From contig CAIPFS010000101.1 of the NCBI GenBank assembly GCA_903864375.1, positions 1 through 13,076 on the forward strand: 13,076 nucleotides of DNA, written 5' to 3'. Under the pieces are notes generated by a model, which saw only the letters and a program-made list of their open reading frames with translations, did not search any database and was not told the origin of the DNA. Origin of the DNA: an uncultured Verrucomicrobiota bacterium (GTDB lineage: Bacteria; Verrucomicrobiota; Verrucomicrobiia; Limisphaerales; UBA9464). A program made the position numbers and the translations under genes. The first letter of the stretch is position 1; each line of letters begins with the position of its first letter. Positions 5,096 through 11,794 of the stretch are shown piece by piece.

Positions 5096-6632
5096 CCAAC
5101 GCGCCGCAGCCGCGCAAATCCGGGAACAGGCCGAATTGATTGACAAGGCCCACGACGCCATTCTGGTCCGGGACTTTTCAGGCCGGATCATCCATGCCAA
5201 CGCCGGAGCCAGCCGACTCTACGGCTGGAGCGTTGAAGACATCCGATCCGGCCGCGCTGGTCCTGAATTGCTGTCGATTGAACCCTCCGCAGCGGTGGAA
5301 GCGCTCGACTCCACGCAGCGGAACGGTGAATGGAATGGCGAGTTGCGCCAGAGAACCAAATCCGGGGCCGTGGTGATCACCGCGAGTCGATGGACGTTGA
5401 TCCGGGACCAGACCGGGATGCCCAAGTCCCTCCTGATGATTCATAGCGACATCACCGAGAAAAAGGAGCTCGAGGCCCGATTCCTGCGGACTCAACGCAT
5501 GAATACCATCGGGTCGCTGGCCGGCGGTATGGCTCACGATCTGAACAACGCCCTTGCCCCGGTCCTGATGGGTGCCGAATTGCTCCGTCGAAAGGGAGGC
5601 GACGAGGAGTCCCGACGCACGCTCGGTCTCATCGAGGCTGGCGCCCTCCGCGCCGCGGACATGGTCCGCCAGGTTCTCCTTTTTGCCCGGGGCCGAGGAG
5701 GGGCCGTGGAGCGGGTCTCACCCGCATTGCTCGTCCGCGAGCTCGAAAAGATGCTCCGTGAGACCTTTCCAAAATCGATTGAAATCGTGGTGTTCGTCCC
5801 GGGCGACCTGGGACTCGTTCGCGGCAACACCACCCAACTCCACCAGGTGCTGTTGAACCTGGCTGTCAACGCCCGCGACGCCATGCCGTCCGGCGGACGC
5901 CTGACCCTTGTCGCTGACAACGTCTCATTGGACGCGCCATCGGCGGCCGGAATTCCGTCGGCGTTCCCGGGGGAATTCGTTGTGCTGGGTGTCACCGATA
6001 CCGGCACAGGCATCGCCCCGGATGTCCTTCAGCGGATTTTTGAACCTTTTTTTACAACCAAAGCCGAAGGGGATGGCACCGGGATCGGTCTCGCCACGGT
6101 GATCCACATCGTCAAGGCCCACGGCGGTTTCCTTCGAGTGGACAGCGTGCCAGGTGAGGGCTCCACCTTCGAAGTTTTCCTGCCCCGGGAACCCATGGCC
6201 GCTGACCTCCCCGAAACGGATGCCACGGCGGCTGATCCCAGGCTGACGGGCAACGGTGAGTTGATTCTCGTTGTGGATGAGGAGCGGTCCGTCCGCGAAC
6301 TCACGTCGCTGGAATTGGTCGCCTGCGGTTACCGAGTGGCAACAGCCACCGACCCGACCGGGGCTCTCGCAGTCCTGACACAGCCTGGTCACCCGGTCCG
6401 ACTGGTCCTTCTGGATGGTTCCCGGCCGGGAATGGACGTCCAACAGACGGTCGATGCCCTGCGGCAGATCCGACCCGGATTGCCGGTAATTCTCGCGTGT
6501 GGCGACGATGCGGTTACGCCATTGAGCCTGCCCCGGCTCCGAAAGCCGTACGCCGTGACGGAACTTCTGGATGCCGTCCGCCGGGAAATGGACCGGTCCC
6601 CATTGGCAACTCCCCCTCCCCGGCTTGTATGA
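4881..6632 (+). CDS. Hybrid histidine kinase, C-terminal part: membrane helices, PAS, HisKA, HATPase, receiver
   Basis: 583 residues if read from the GTG at 4881, but the natural sequence enters this frame at about 4917. Two membrane segments (about 12-35 and 38-57) finish the CHASE2 sensor. Then: coiled linker 60-90; PAS 88-195 (DAILVRDFSGRIIHANAGAS); HisKA with H219 (GGMAHDLNNALAP); HATPase with N330 (NLAVNARDAMPSGG), D373 (DTGTGI), FEPFFTTK and GTGIGLATV; receiver 458-570 with D466-E467, phosphoacceptor D512 (LLDGSRPGMD) and K555 (LRKPY). The usual Ser/Thr of the receiver is Cys540 (VILACGD). The kinase core keeps all key residues. The sigma-54 activator starts 31 bases downstream, so the two probably form one operon and a sensor-regulator pair. 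Whether it is made depends on the frameshift. Confidence 0.85.
   Translation: MGSSPFFAPCRGALLAVAGGGLVVGAAAMAFDAGVWFPWLIPAAAQIPAALGLSVLWQSLEWYRTRRRLEADQRAAAAQIREQAELIDKAHDAILVRDFSGRIIHANAGASRLYGWSVEDIRSGRAGPELLSIEPSAAVEALDSTQRNGEWNGELRQRTKSGAVVITASRWTLIRDQTGMPKSLLMIHSDITEKKELEARFLRTQRMNTIGSLAGGMAHDLNNALAPVLMGAELLRRKGGDEESRRTLGLIEAGALRAADMVRQVLLFARGRGGAVERVSPALLVRELEKMLRETFPKSIEIVVFVPGDLGLVRGNTTQLHQVLLNLAVNARDAMPSGGRLTLVADNVSLDAPSAAGIPSAFPGEFVVLGVTDTGTGIAPDVLQRIFEPFFTTKAEGDGTGIGLATVIHIVKAHGGFLRVDSVPGEGSTFEVFLPREPMAADLPETDATAADPRLTGNGELILVVDEERSVRELTSLELVACGYRVATATDPTGALAVLTQPGHPVRLVLLDGSRPGMDVQQTVDALRQIRPGLPVILACGDDAVTPLSLPRLRKPYAVTELLDAVRREMDRSPLATPPPRLV
4912..4917 (+). other. G6 homopolymer at the frameshift point
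   Basis: CCGGGGGGCTCT: keeping five of the six Gs joins LALFRPLPG directly to ALLAVAGGGLVVG and restores the expected membrane segments. The shift lies exactly between the second and third membrane helices. It may be a true indel, slippage, or a sequence error. Confidence 0.8.
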
Positions 6633-6663
6633 ACCGAGCCTCGTCTGTATCCTCGGAAGCTCC

Positions 6664-8091
6664 ATGGCATCGCCCCCGGGCATCCGCGGCAGGTTTTCCT
6701 GCCTGATCATCGACGACGATCTCGCGTTTGCGACTCTGGCCGCCCAGGTCGTCCGGGACGTGGGGGGTGATACCATCCTGGCGGGTAGTCTGGGAGCCGC
6801 GAAAGAACGGGTGTCGGGGACCACGTTCGACCTCATCCTCCTCGACAACCACCTTCCGGACGGAAAGGGCTATGCCTTTTTCGAGCACCTTTCCCGCCGC
6901 CAACCGGAGGCTCCCATCGTCATGATCACGGGCCTGCCCGATCTCGGGGAAGCCGTTTCGCTGACCCGCAACGGGCTGTTCGACTACCTGACAAAACCGG
7001 TTTCAGTGGACGCCCTGAGCGCCTGTGTGGAGCGGGCGCGACAGCGGATCGCCGCCCGCCCGACGCTGGGTCCGGCAACGGAGCTTTTCGGTGTTTCGCC
7101 AGCCATGCGCGAGGTGGCACAGCAACTACGCCAGGCTGCCCGCCATGCTGGCGGCACGGTGCTGATCACCGGCGAGACCGGTGCCGGAAAGGATGTCGCC
7201 GCCCGTGCCCTCCATCAGTGGGCGTTTCCCGGAGGGGATGCCCCATTCATTGCCGTCAATTGCGCCGCCCTGCCTGCGGAAATGTTTGAGTCCGAACTCT
7301 TCGGTGCCGAACGGGGCGCCTACACCGGCGCCGACCGTCGGCGTCCGGGCCTCGCCGCGGCCGCCGCCGGGGGAACACTCTTCCTGGATGAAATCGGGGA
7401 GGTGCCTATCGCGCTTCAGGCGAAGCTCCTACGCCTGGTCGAGGCCCGGGAGTTCCGCCCGCTCGGCACCACCGAGAACCGGGCGTTTGAAGGCCGGTTT
7501 GTTGCGGCAACCAACAAAGACCTCGCTGCGGAGTCCCGCGCCGGACGCTTTCGCGAAGACTTGATGTATCGATTGGATGTCTTTTCGGTTGGGTTGCCCC
7601 CGCTGCGACAACGGCGCGAGGACATCCCGGGCCTCGCCGAGTTGCTTCTGACACAGCTGTCAAAACGATATGCCCGGGCAAAGCCGTTGTTGAAAGCGGA
7701 GGATATTGCCGCCCTTGGAGTTCATGACTTTCCGGGTAACGTCCGCGAGCTCCGAAATGTCCTTGAACGCTCACTTCTCAGGACCCCTGAAGACTCCAGA
7801 TGGCTCAGCCTCGATTGGGTCTGGCTGAACCGAACCCATCCGGTAGCGTCTGCGCCATCCCCCGCCCCAGCGCCTTCCGCAGCCGCACCGAAACCTGCCG
7901 AGACCTTCCCGCCCCCGTTGGATCGGGACCTCACCCCCGTCGAAGCCCAGGAATATCGACTGATTGGGGAAACCCTTCGCAACAATCACGGCGGCATCCG
8001 GCGAAGTGCCGCCGCGTTGGGCCTCTCGCCACAGGCGCTCCTTCGACGCCTCGACAAATGGCCAGAACTCCGCCCACCCGACGCGACGTAG
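6664..8091 (+). CDS. NtrC-type sigma-54-dependent response regulator (enhancer-binding protein)
   Basis: 475 residues from ATG 6664 (MASPPGIRGR), with GGAAG eight bases upstream; an in-frame ATG at 6571 would overlap the kinase by 62 bases and is less likely. Receiver 10-125: D17-D19, phosphoacceptor D61 (ILLDNHLPDG), T89, K111. AAA+ domain about 139-370: Walker A GETGAGKD (170-177), sigma-54 contact loop GAYTGA (218-223, a Tyr variant of GAFTGA), Walker B LFLDEIGE (D242, E243), arginine-finger region FREDLMYRLD, sensor II FPGNVRELRN (356-365). An Ala/Pro linker (394-417) leads to a Fis-type helix-turn-helix (about 428-466, RRSAAALGLSPQALLRRLDK). It hydrolyses ATP to open RpoN promoters. With the kinase just upstream and RpoN promoters on both sides, it is the natural regulator of the exported-protein genes here. 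Confidence 0.95.
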   Translation: MASPPGIRGRFSCLIIDDDLAFATLAAQVVRDVGGDTILAGSLGAAKERVSGTTFDLILLDNHLPDGKGYAFFEHLSRRQPEAPIVMITGLPDLGEAVSLTRNGLFDYLTKPVSVDALSACVERARQRIAARPTLGPATELFGVSPAMREVAQQLRQAARHAGGTVLITGETGAGKDVAARALHQWAFPGGDAPFIAVNCAALPAEMFESELFGAERGAYTGADRRRPGLAAAAAGGTLFLDEIGEVPIALQAKLLRLVEAREFRPLGTTENRAFEGRFVAATNKDLAAESRAGRFREDLMYRLDVFSVGLPPLRQRREDIPGLAELLLTQLSKRYARAKPLLKAEDIAALGVHDFPGNVRELRNVLERSLLRTPEDSRWLSLDWVWLNRTHPVASAPSPAPAPSAAAPKPAETFPPPLDRDLTPVEAQEYRLIGETLRNNHGGIRRSAAALGLSPQALLRRLDKWPELRPPDAT

Positions 8092-8205
8092 GCCAGACAT
8101 TCCTGTCTGCTGTATCGCCGACTTTCCGGTCGGCGGGGCTGGACGCCGTCCCAATGTACTGCGGCTCGCCAACGGCCCGGCAGGTTTGGAAACCTGCGCT
8201 ACATC
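8085..8205. repeat. Three-hairpin intergenic palindromic element with imperfect inverted ends
   Basis: Ends GACGTAG (8085-8091) and CTACATC (8199-8205) are inverted with one mismatch. Inside are three hairpins: CAGACA-TTCC-TGTCTG (8094-8109); GCCGAC-TTTCCG-GTCGGC (8117-8134); GCAGGTTT-GG-AAACCTGC (8180-8197). Arms differ, but the centres share TTCC (GGAA on the other strand in the third). The terminal GTAG supplies the TAG stop of the activator gene. The layout resembles REP-like dispersed elements; I recall similar palindromes between genes in Verrucomicrobia, but a genome search is needed. Folded RNA could also end or stabilise the operon transcript. Confidence 0.7.
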
Positions 8206-8316
8206 GCAGGGCCGCCGCAATGACCCTCAGGTTCATGAACTCGATTCACGTCCGGATTTTGGAGGCGTTCCCACCCCAGGAGCATCGACGCCACCGCCAT
8301 CATTCCCCGCTAAAAA

Positions 8317-8346
8317 CAATCCGGATGCCTTCCATCGCCCGGATTG
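8317..8346. promoter_or_regulatory. Inverted repeat overlapping the -24 element (possible operator)
   Basis: CAATCCGG (8317-8324) and CCGGATTG (8339-8346) are a perfect 8-bp inverted repeat with a 14-base gap. The right arm covers the first bases of the -24 box, so a protein bound here would block RNA polymerase. It could also be an RNA hairpin if transcription reads through from upstream. Confidence 0.35.
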
Positions 8347-8361
8347 GCAACCCGATTGCTT
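8344..8361 (+). promoter_or_regulatory. Candidate sigma-54 promoter of the 8377 gene
   Basis: TTGGCAACCCGATTGCTT has the -24 TTGGCA and -12 TTGC at exact spacing; it departs from TGGCACG only in the last two bases of the -24 box. The predicted start is near 8371, six bases before the ATG, which would leave the GGAGG (8363-8367) outside the transcript. So either the mRNA is nearly leaderless, the protein starts later, or the match is not used. No CGGAACAG palindrome was found upstream. Confidence 0.45.
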
Positions 8362-8376
8362 CGGAGGTGTTGAAGC

Positions 8377-10191
8377 ATGAGTGATCGCATCCAAATGACG
8401 GCAGCCGCCGGACCCCGTTCCCCAGCCGCCCCAATTCCCGCGGCATCCAGTCGGAGACGGGTGCTGCGGTTCCTGGCCGCAGGGCTATGGCTCATGGTCG
8501 GCGCAACGGCATTTGCCCAATCGCTGGAAGATGTCTTCATCAACCGCCGGGTGTTCACGACTCCTTCCGGCGCTGTTTCTGCAGACAACTCCACCGCCAC
8601 GGTCGAGCCCAATGAACCGCAGACGGGGGGTAAACCGGGCGGTCATTCTGTGTGGCTTTCCTGGGTAGCGCCCGCCGATGGCATCGTCACGTTCAGCACC
8701 GACGGCAGTGGCTTTGACACACTCCTTTCGGCCTATGTTTTCAACAATCCGACCGACACCACCCTCGATCGGTTGCATGAGGCCGCCCGGAACGACGATT
8801 TTCTTGGCATCGCCCCGTCGAGCTTGATCGAATTTGGGGTTCAAGCCGGAGGACGTTACGAAATCGCAGTGGATGGTTTTGCAGGTGCCACGGGCTCCAT
8901 CCGGCTCAAATGGAGCTTTGTCAATGCCGCCTCACCACCGCCCATCGTGGTCAGTGTCCCTCCCGACAGAGCCGCCCGACGGGGAGAGACCGTCACCCTT
9001 TCCGTCAACATCCAACCTGCCCCGGGTGTCCAGCTTCAATGGCGCTTCAACGAGACGGAAATCGACCAGCAAGGTCCCACACTGGTGATCCCGTCACTTC
9101 AAGCCGCCCAGGTCGGGACCTACCGACTTCGGGTCACGGTGGGCAAGGTTCGGTTTTTCACGACGCCCGTTGAAATTCAAATCAACTCAGATGGCCTGAC
9201 CAACGCCCTCGCGCGCGATAAAATTCCCGATGCGGTGGGCAGCCCCCTGGTGGGCGACGACGGATTGCGACGAATCAATCGTCGACTGTCCGCATTCACT
9301 CCGGCCCCTATCGGCGGCCACCGCGTGAGGCCCAGCGGATTCGGCGTCGTCCGGGGCTACAATGGGAGCCAGATCTTTAACACCTTTTATGCCACCAGCG
9401 ATCCGACGGAACCGAAACATTGCGGCGTCACCGGCGGGCGTTCGTACTGGCTCGCCTACGATCCCCCGTCCGACGGAACATTGAGCCTCGACACCGTGGG
9501 AAGCGACTACGACACCGTCCTGGAGGCCTATACCTACAACGGCCTCCTGACCGGGTACTCCGATCTGGTTTCCCTCGCCTGTGCGAATGACAGTTTCGGC
9601 ACGAACGGACCCTCGAAAGTCCGATTCCAGGTCTCCAAAGGACACTCCTACCTCATCGCCGTCGATGGCGTCGGAGGCGCGTCTGGCATTGCCTCGTTGA
9701 ATTATGCCCTCGAAACCAATGCCCCCGGGGGCCCGCCCGTCCTCCTTCAGGCACCTGCCTCCCAACTTGTTTCCATCGGCTCCAACCTGACACTCACCGC
9801 CCCCGTTTCGGGGGCAGGTACGCTGGTCTATTCCTGGGAAAAGGACGGCCTTCTCCTTCCCGGCAGCACAGACCCGTCACTGGTCCTCCCTGCGGTGAAA
9901 TTATCGGATTCCGGACAGTACCGGTTCGCCGTCACCAACGCCTTCGGCGGCATTTCCGGAGTGTTCATCGTCAAGGTGGTGGTGCCGCCCCTGGCTGTCC
10001 TTGGAATGACCGCTGACGGCCCGCAGTTGAGCTTCCAGACCTTCCCGGGACAAATCTACTCCATTGAAGAGGCTCTGGTGCCTCCAGGGCCCTGGACGCC
10101 GCGCGGCGGGGCATTTCCCGGCGATGGTGGCATTCAAAACATCCTTCTGACCAACGTGGTTTCCCGGTATTTCCGCGTCTTGACGGAGTAG
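8377..10191 (+). CDS. Exported modular protein: two pre-peptidase-like and two Ig-like domains
   Basis: 604 residues. The start at 8377 has GGAGG nine bases upstream; M7 is an alternative. A signal peptide follows an Arg patch and ends near A47 (RRRVLRFLAAGLWLMVGATA, then FAQ). Order: pre-peptidase-C-like beta domain about 85-182 (SVWLSWVAPADGIVTFSTDG, then YEIAVDGFAGATGSIRLKW); Ig-like 186-269 (QWRFNETEI, VGTYRLRV); second pre-peptidase-like domain 338-446 (SYWLAYDPPSDGTLSLDTVG, YLIAVDGVGGASGIASLNY); second Ig-like 453-536 (YSWEKDG, DSGQYRFAVTNAFG); C-terminal module 537-604 (GQIYSIEEALVPPGPWTPRG, RYFRVLTE) of a kind common at the ends of verrucomicrobial secreted proteins. No catalytic residues are visible, so binding or adhesion at the surface is the likely role. 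Confidence 0.85.
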   Translation: MSDRIQMTAAAGPRSPAAPIPAASSRRRVLRFLAAGLWLMVGATAFAQSLEDVFINRRVFTTPSGAVSADNSTATVEPNEPQTGGKPGGHSVWLSWVAPADGIVTFSTDGSGFDTLLSAYVFNNPTDTTLDRLHEAARNDDFLGIAPSSLIEFGVQAGGRYEIAVDGFAGATGSIRLKWSFVNAASPPPIVVSVPPDRAARRGETVTLSVNIQPAPGVQLQWRFNETEIDQQGPTLVIPSLQAAQVGTYRLRVTVGKVRFFTTPVEIQINSDGLTNALARDKIPDAVGSPLVGDDGLRRINRRLSAFTPAPIGGHRVRPSGFGVVRGYNGSQIFNTFYATSDPTEPKHCGVTGGRSYWLAYDPPSDGTLSLDTVGSDYDTVLEAYTYNGLLTGYSDLVSLACANDSFGTNGPSKVRFQVSKGHSYLIAVDGVGGASGIASLNYALETNAPGGPPVLLQAPASQLVSIGSNLTLTAPVSGAGTLVYSWEKDGLLLPGSTDPSLVLPAVKLSDSGQYRFAVTNAFGGISGVFIVKVVVPPLAVLGMTADGPQLSFQTFPGQIYSIEEALVPPGPWTPRGGAFPGDGGIQNILLTNVVSRYFRVLTE

Positions 10192-10206
10192 TCTGGCACA
10201 GCCCCG

Positions 10207-10223
10207 CGCCGTCCAATACGGCG
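10207..10223. terminator. Small hairpin after the 8377-10191 gene
   Basis: CGCCGT and ACGGCG pair across a 5-base loop (CCAAT), 15 bases after the stop. No T run follows, so termination is only a possibility. Confidence 0.3.
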
Positions 10224-10302
10224 GCTACTCCCCACGCCGAAGGAGTCACAACCCGGAGATCAGAAATCCCCGACCTCGTTACCGATGCATCAACCATCCG
10301 GG

Positions 10303-10322
10303 TTCGGAACAGGCGTTCCGAA
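10303..10322. promoter_or_regulatory. Palindrome C: candidate enhancer-binding-protein site
   Basis: TTCGGAAC (10303-10310), spacer AGGC, GTTCCGAA (10315-10322): a perfect 8-bp inverted repeat with a 4-base spacer, the same geometry as the palindrome at 3650-3669. It contains the exact 8-mer CGGAACAG (10305-10312). Its centre is about 97 bp upstream of the predicted sigma-54 start. Confidence 0.65.
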
Positions 10323-10325
10323 AGT

Positions 10326-10335
10326 GGAACGTTCC
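10326..10335. promoter_or_regulatory. Palindrome D: GGAACGTTCC
   Basis: A perfect 10-bp palindrome made of the same GGAAC/GTTCC halves, four bases after palindrome C and about 79 bp upstream of the predicted start. Likely a second activator site or part of a composite one. Confidence 0.55.
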
Positions 10336-10362
10336 TCCGCATTCCAGGGCGAAATCAGGGCG

Positions 10363-10376
10363 AATTGCCCGCAATT
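10363..10376. promoter_or_regulatory. AATTG-CCCG-CAATT inverted repeat next to the -24 box
   Basis: A perfect 5-bp inverted repeat with a 4-base spacer that ends six bases before the -24 element. It is unlike the CGGAACAG sites and might bind a different protein. Short enough to be chance. Confidence 0.25.
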
Positions 10377-10381
10377 GAGCC

Positions 10382-10399
10382 TTGGCACGCCGGTTGCAT
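10382..10399 (+). promoter_or_regulatory. Sigma-54 (-24/-12) promoter of the 10446-11792 gene
   Basis: TTGGCACGCCGGTTGCAT matches TTGGCACG-N4-TTGCW at every fixed position with exact spacing. The -12 GC is 10396-10397, so the transcript should start near 10409, leaving a ~37-base leader before the ATG at 10446. This also rules against the upstream in-frame ATG at 10365, which lies ahead of the promoter. The FecR-TPR gene starts two bases after the next gene ends and is probably co-transcribed. Confidence 0.85.
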
Positions 10400-10428
10400 C
10401 AGGGCACCTGCCTTCGTCGGAAAACACC

Positions 10429-10436
10429 GGAGAAGG
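10429..10436 (+). promoter_or_regulatory. Ribosome binding site GGAGAAGG deciding the start at 10446
   Basis: A purine-rich GGAGAAGG lies nine bases before ATG 10446 and downstream of the predicted transcription start. It supports 10446 over the in-frame ATG 81 bases upstream. Confidence 0.7.
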
Positions 10437-10445
10437 CCACCATCT

Positions 10446-11792
10446 ATGAACTACAAACTTTCCTCACTGATGCTCGCCGCCGGGCTGACCACCCTCACTG
10501 CCGTTACCGGTCTGGCGCAAACCAACGACCTCCGGATCTACACCGCGGTCGAAATTGAATACCCCACGGAACCTGGCAACGCCTACACCTTGCAAGGTTC
10601 AATCGGGCTCACGAATTGGGTCGACATTGGATCGCCCGTGTTCGGAAACGGTCGCACCGTGTCACATATTTTTTCCACGAAGAATGGTGCCGTGAACTTT
10701 GCAACGTACCGCCTTCTCGTCGCTCCCGCGCCGACCAATGGCTTTGCACCCTGGAGCATCGAGGGGCTGCATATTCAGATGGAGGACGTGAGTTCCACCA
10801 ACCATGCGGATTACCTGAGCTCGACCAATGGTCAGGATTTGTTCCTTTCCGGAACCGACCCCTTTGACTACCAGTACCTCCGGACGGGTTCCAATGAGGG
10901 CCAGGTGGACCGCACCTATTCCCCGACACGGCGGGACTCCGTCCATTATACCTTCACGGGCACAGATGCTGGAAACTGGCTCCGGGAGGAATACGAGCAA
11001 AACGTCCTGAAGAGCCGCCAGATCGGCCTCTTCCATCTGATGACCGCCGGAAGCAATACGGGACCAGGTTCGGGCGGACTTCCTCCGGCACCGCCCACCT
11101 CCCTCGTGGGATTGACGTACTATGCCTTCACTGGATCGTCTCCCGAAAAATATCAATTCAACCAGGGCTCCGGAGTGGCCACTCCAGGTTCTTCCTTTGG
11201 GGGGGAGGGTGAGACCACCAGCACCGGCAATGCGTTCACCTATACCTACAGCGTCCTATCCTCGAACACGGCGTCTCTCATCGTCAACTTTGGCTATTAC
11301 GGCATCGGCGGAGACCGCCAGGAATACGATCTGACGTTCAACGATGGCCCCACTGCCTTGTTTCATCGGCGCATCTATCGATTGGGCTCGCTCTTTACCA
11401 CCGATGGCGGGGTGTTCAGCCCGAACTCCAGCCTCCCGTCGACTGGAGGCGGCGGCACGACCAACAGCGTCCCCACAACGCCCCCCGAAAGCCCCACCGG
11501 CTTCACCTACACCATGAACTACGGCACGACACCCACCCGGGTCGTGTTCCAGAACCCGGCAGCGGGTCTCCAGTTCGACGACAGCGCGCCGTCATCCTTC
11601 ACCTACACCTACCTCTCCAGCGGGACACTGGCCTATCATCTGGTATTGACGTTCCGACCGGGCAAATGGGATGAGTACGACCTCACATTCACCTCCGGTG
11701 GAGCCGGGACCCTCGTCGTTCACAGGTACGATAACAACCGGCTCAAGCGGACCGACGGCGGGACCTTCTCCGTTGTCCGGACCAATCCTTGA
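10446..11792 (+). CDS. Exported repeat protein with related beta domains, under sigma-54 control
   Basis: 448 residues, not matched to a named family. Signal peptide about 1-25 (MNYKLSSLMLAAGLTTLTAV, then TGLAQ). Residues 30-92 resemble the short 'GNAYTLQGSIGLTNWVDIGS' module seen in verrucomicrobial secreted proteins. Then come repeated beta-rich domains: R2 about 214-325 and R3 about 346-442 share SFTYTY/AFTYTY, an EYDLTF strand and an ending H-x-R/Y-DGG-x-F (VHRYDNNRLKRTDGGTFS versus HRRIYRLGSLFTTDGGVFS); R1 about 102-200 is a more distant copy. Gly/Pro/Ser/Thr linkers separate them. No Cys or catalytic motif appears in the mature part. Alternating strands suggest small barrels or sandwiches at the surface or in the periplasm; the ligand is unknown. 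Confidence 0.8.
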   Translation: MNYKLSSLMLAAGLTTLTAVTGLAQTNDLRIYTAVEIEYPTEPGNAYTLQGSIGLTNWVDIGSPVFGNGRTVSHIFSTKNGAVNFATYRLLVAPAPTNGFAPWSIEGLHIQMEDVSSTNHADYLSSTNGQDLFLSGTDPFDYQYLRTGSNEGQVDRTYSPTRRDSVHYTFTGTDAGNWLREEYEQNVLKSRQIGLFHLMTAGSNTGPGSGGLPPAPPTSLVGLTYYAFTGSSPEKYQFNQGSGVATPGSSFGGEGETTSTGNAFTYTYSVLSSNTASLIVNFGYYGIGGDRQEYDLTFNDGPTALFHRRIYRLGSLFTTDGGVFSPNSSLPSTGGGGTTNSVPTTPPESPTGFTYTMNYGTTPTRVVFQNPAAGLQFDDSAPSSFTYTYLSSGTLAYHLVLTFRPGKWDEYDLTFTSGGAGTLVVHRYDNNRLKRTDGGTFSVVRTNP

Positions 11793-11794
11793 AC

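Noticed and set aside
6571..6663. Upstream in-frame start of the sigma-54 activator at 6571
   Set aside because: It would overlap the kinase gene by 62 bases and add 31 residues unlike a receiver N-terminus; ATG 6664 fits the family.
8085..8205. CRISPR array
   Set aside because: The palindromes differ in sequence and spacing; there are no direct repeats with regular spacers.
8092..8376. Small open frames across the hairpin element
   Set aside because: They cross the palindromes in several frames on both strands and show no domain, start signal or neighbour support.
10365..10445. Upstream in-frame start of the repeat protein at 10365
   Set aside because: It lies before the predicted transcription start and would bury the signal peptide; ATG 10446 has a ribosome site.
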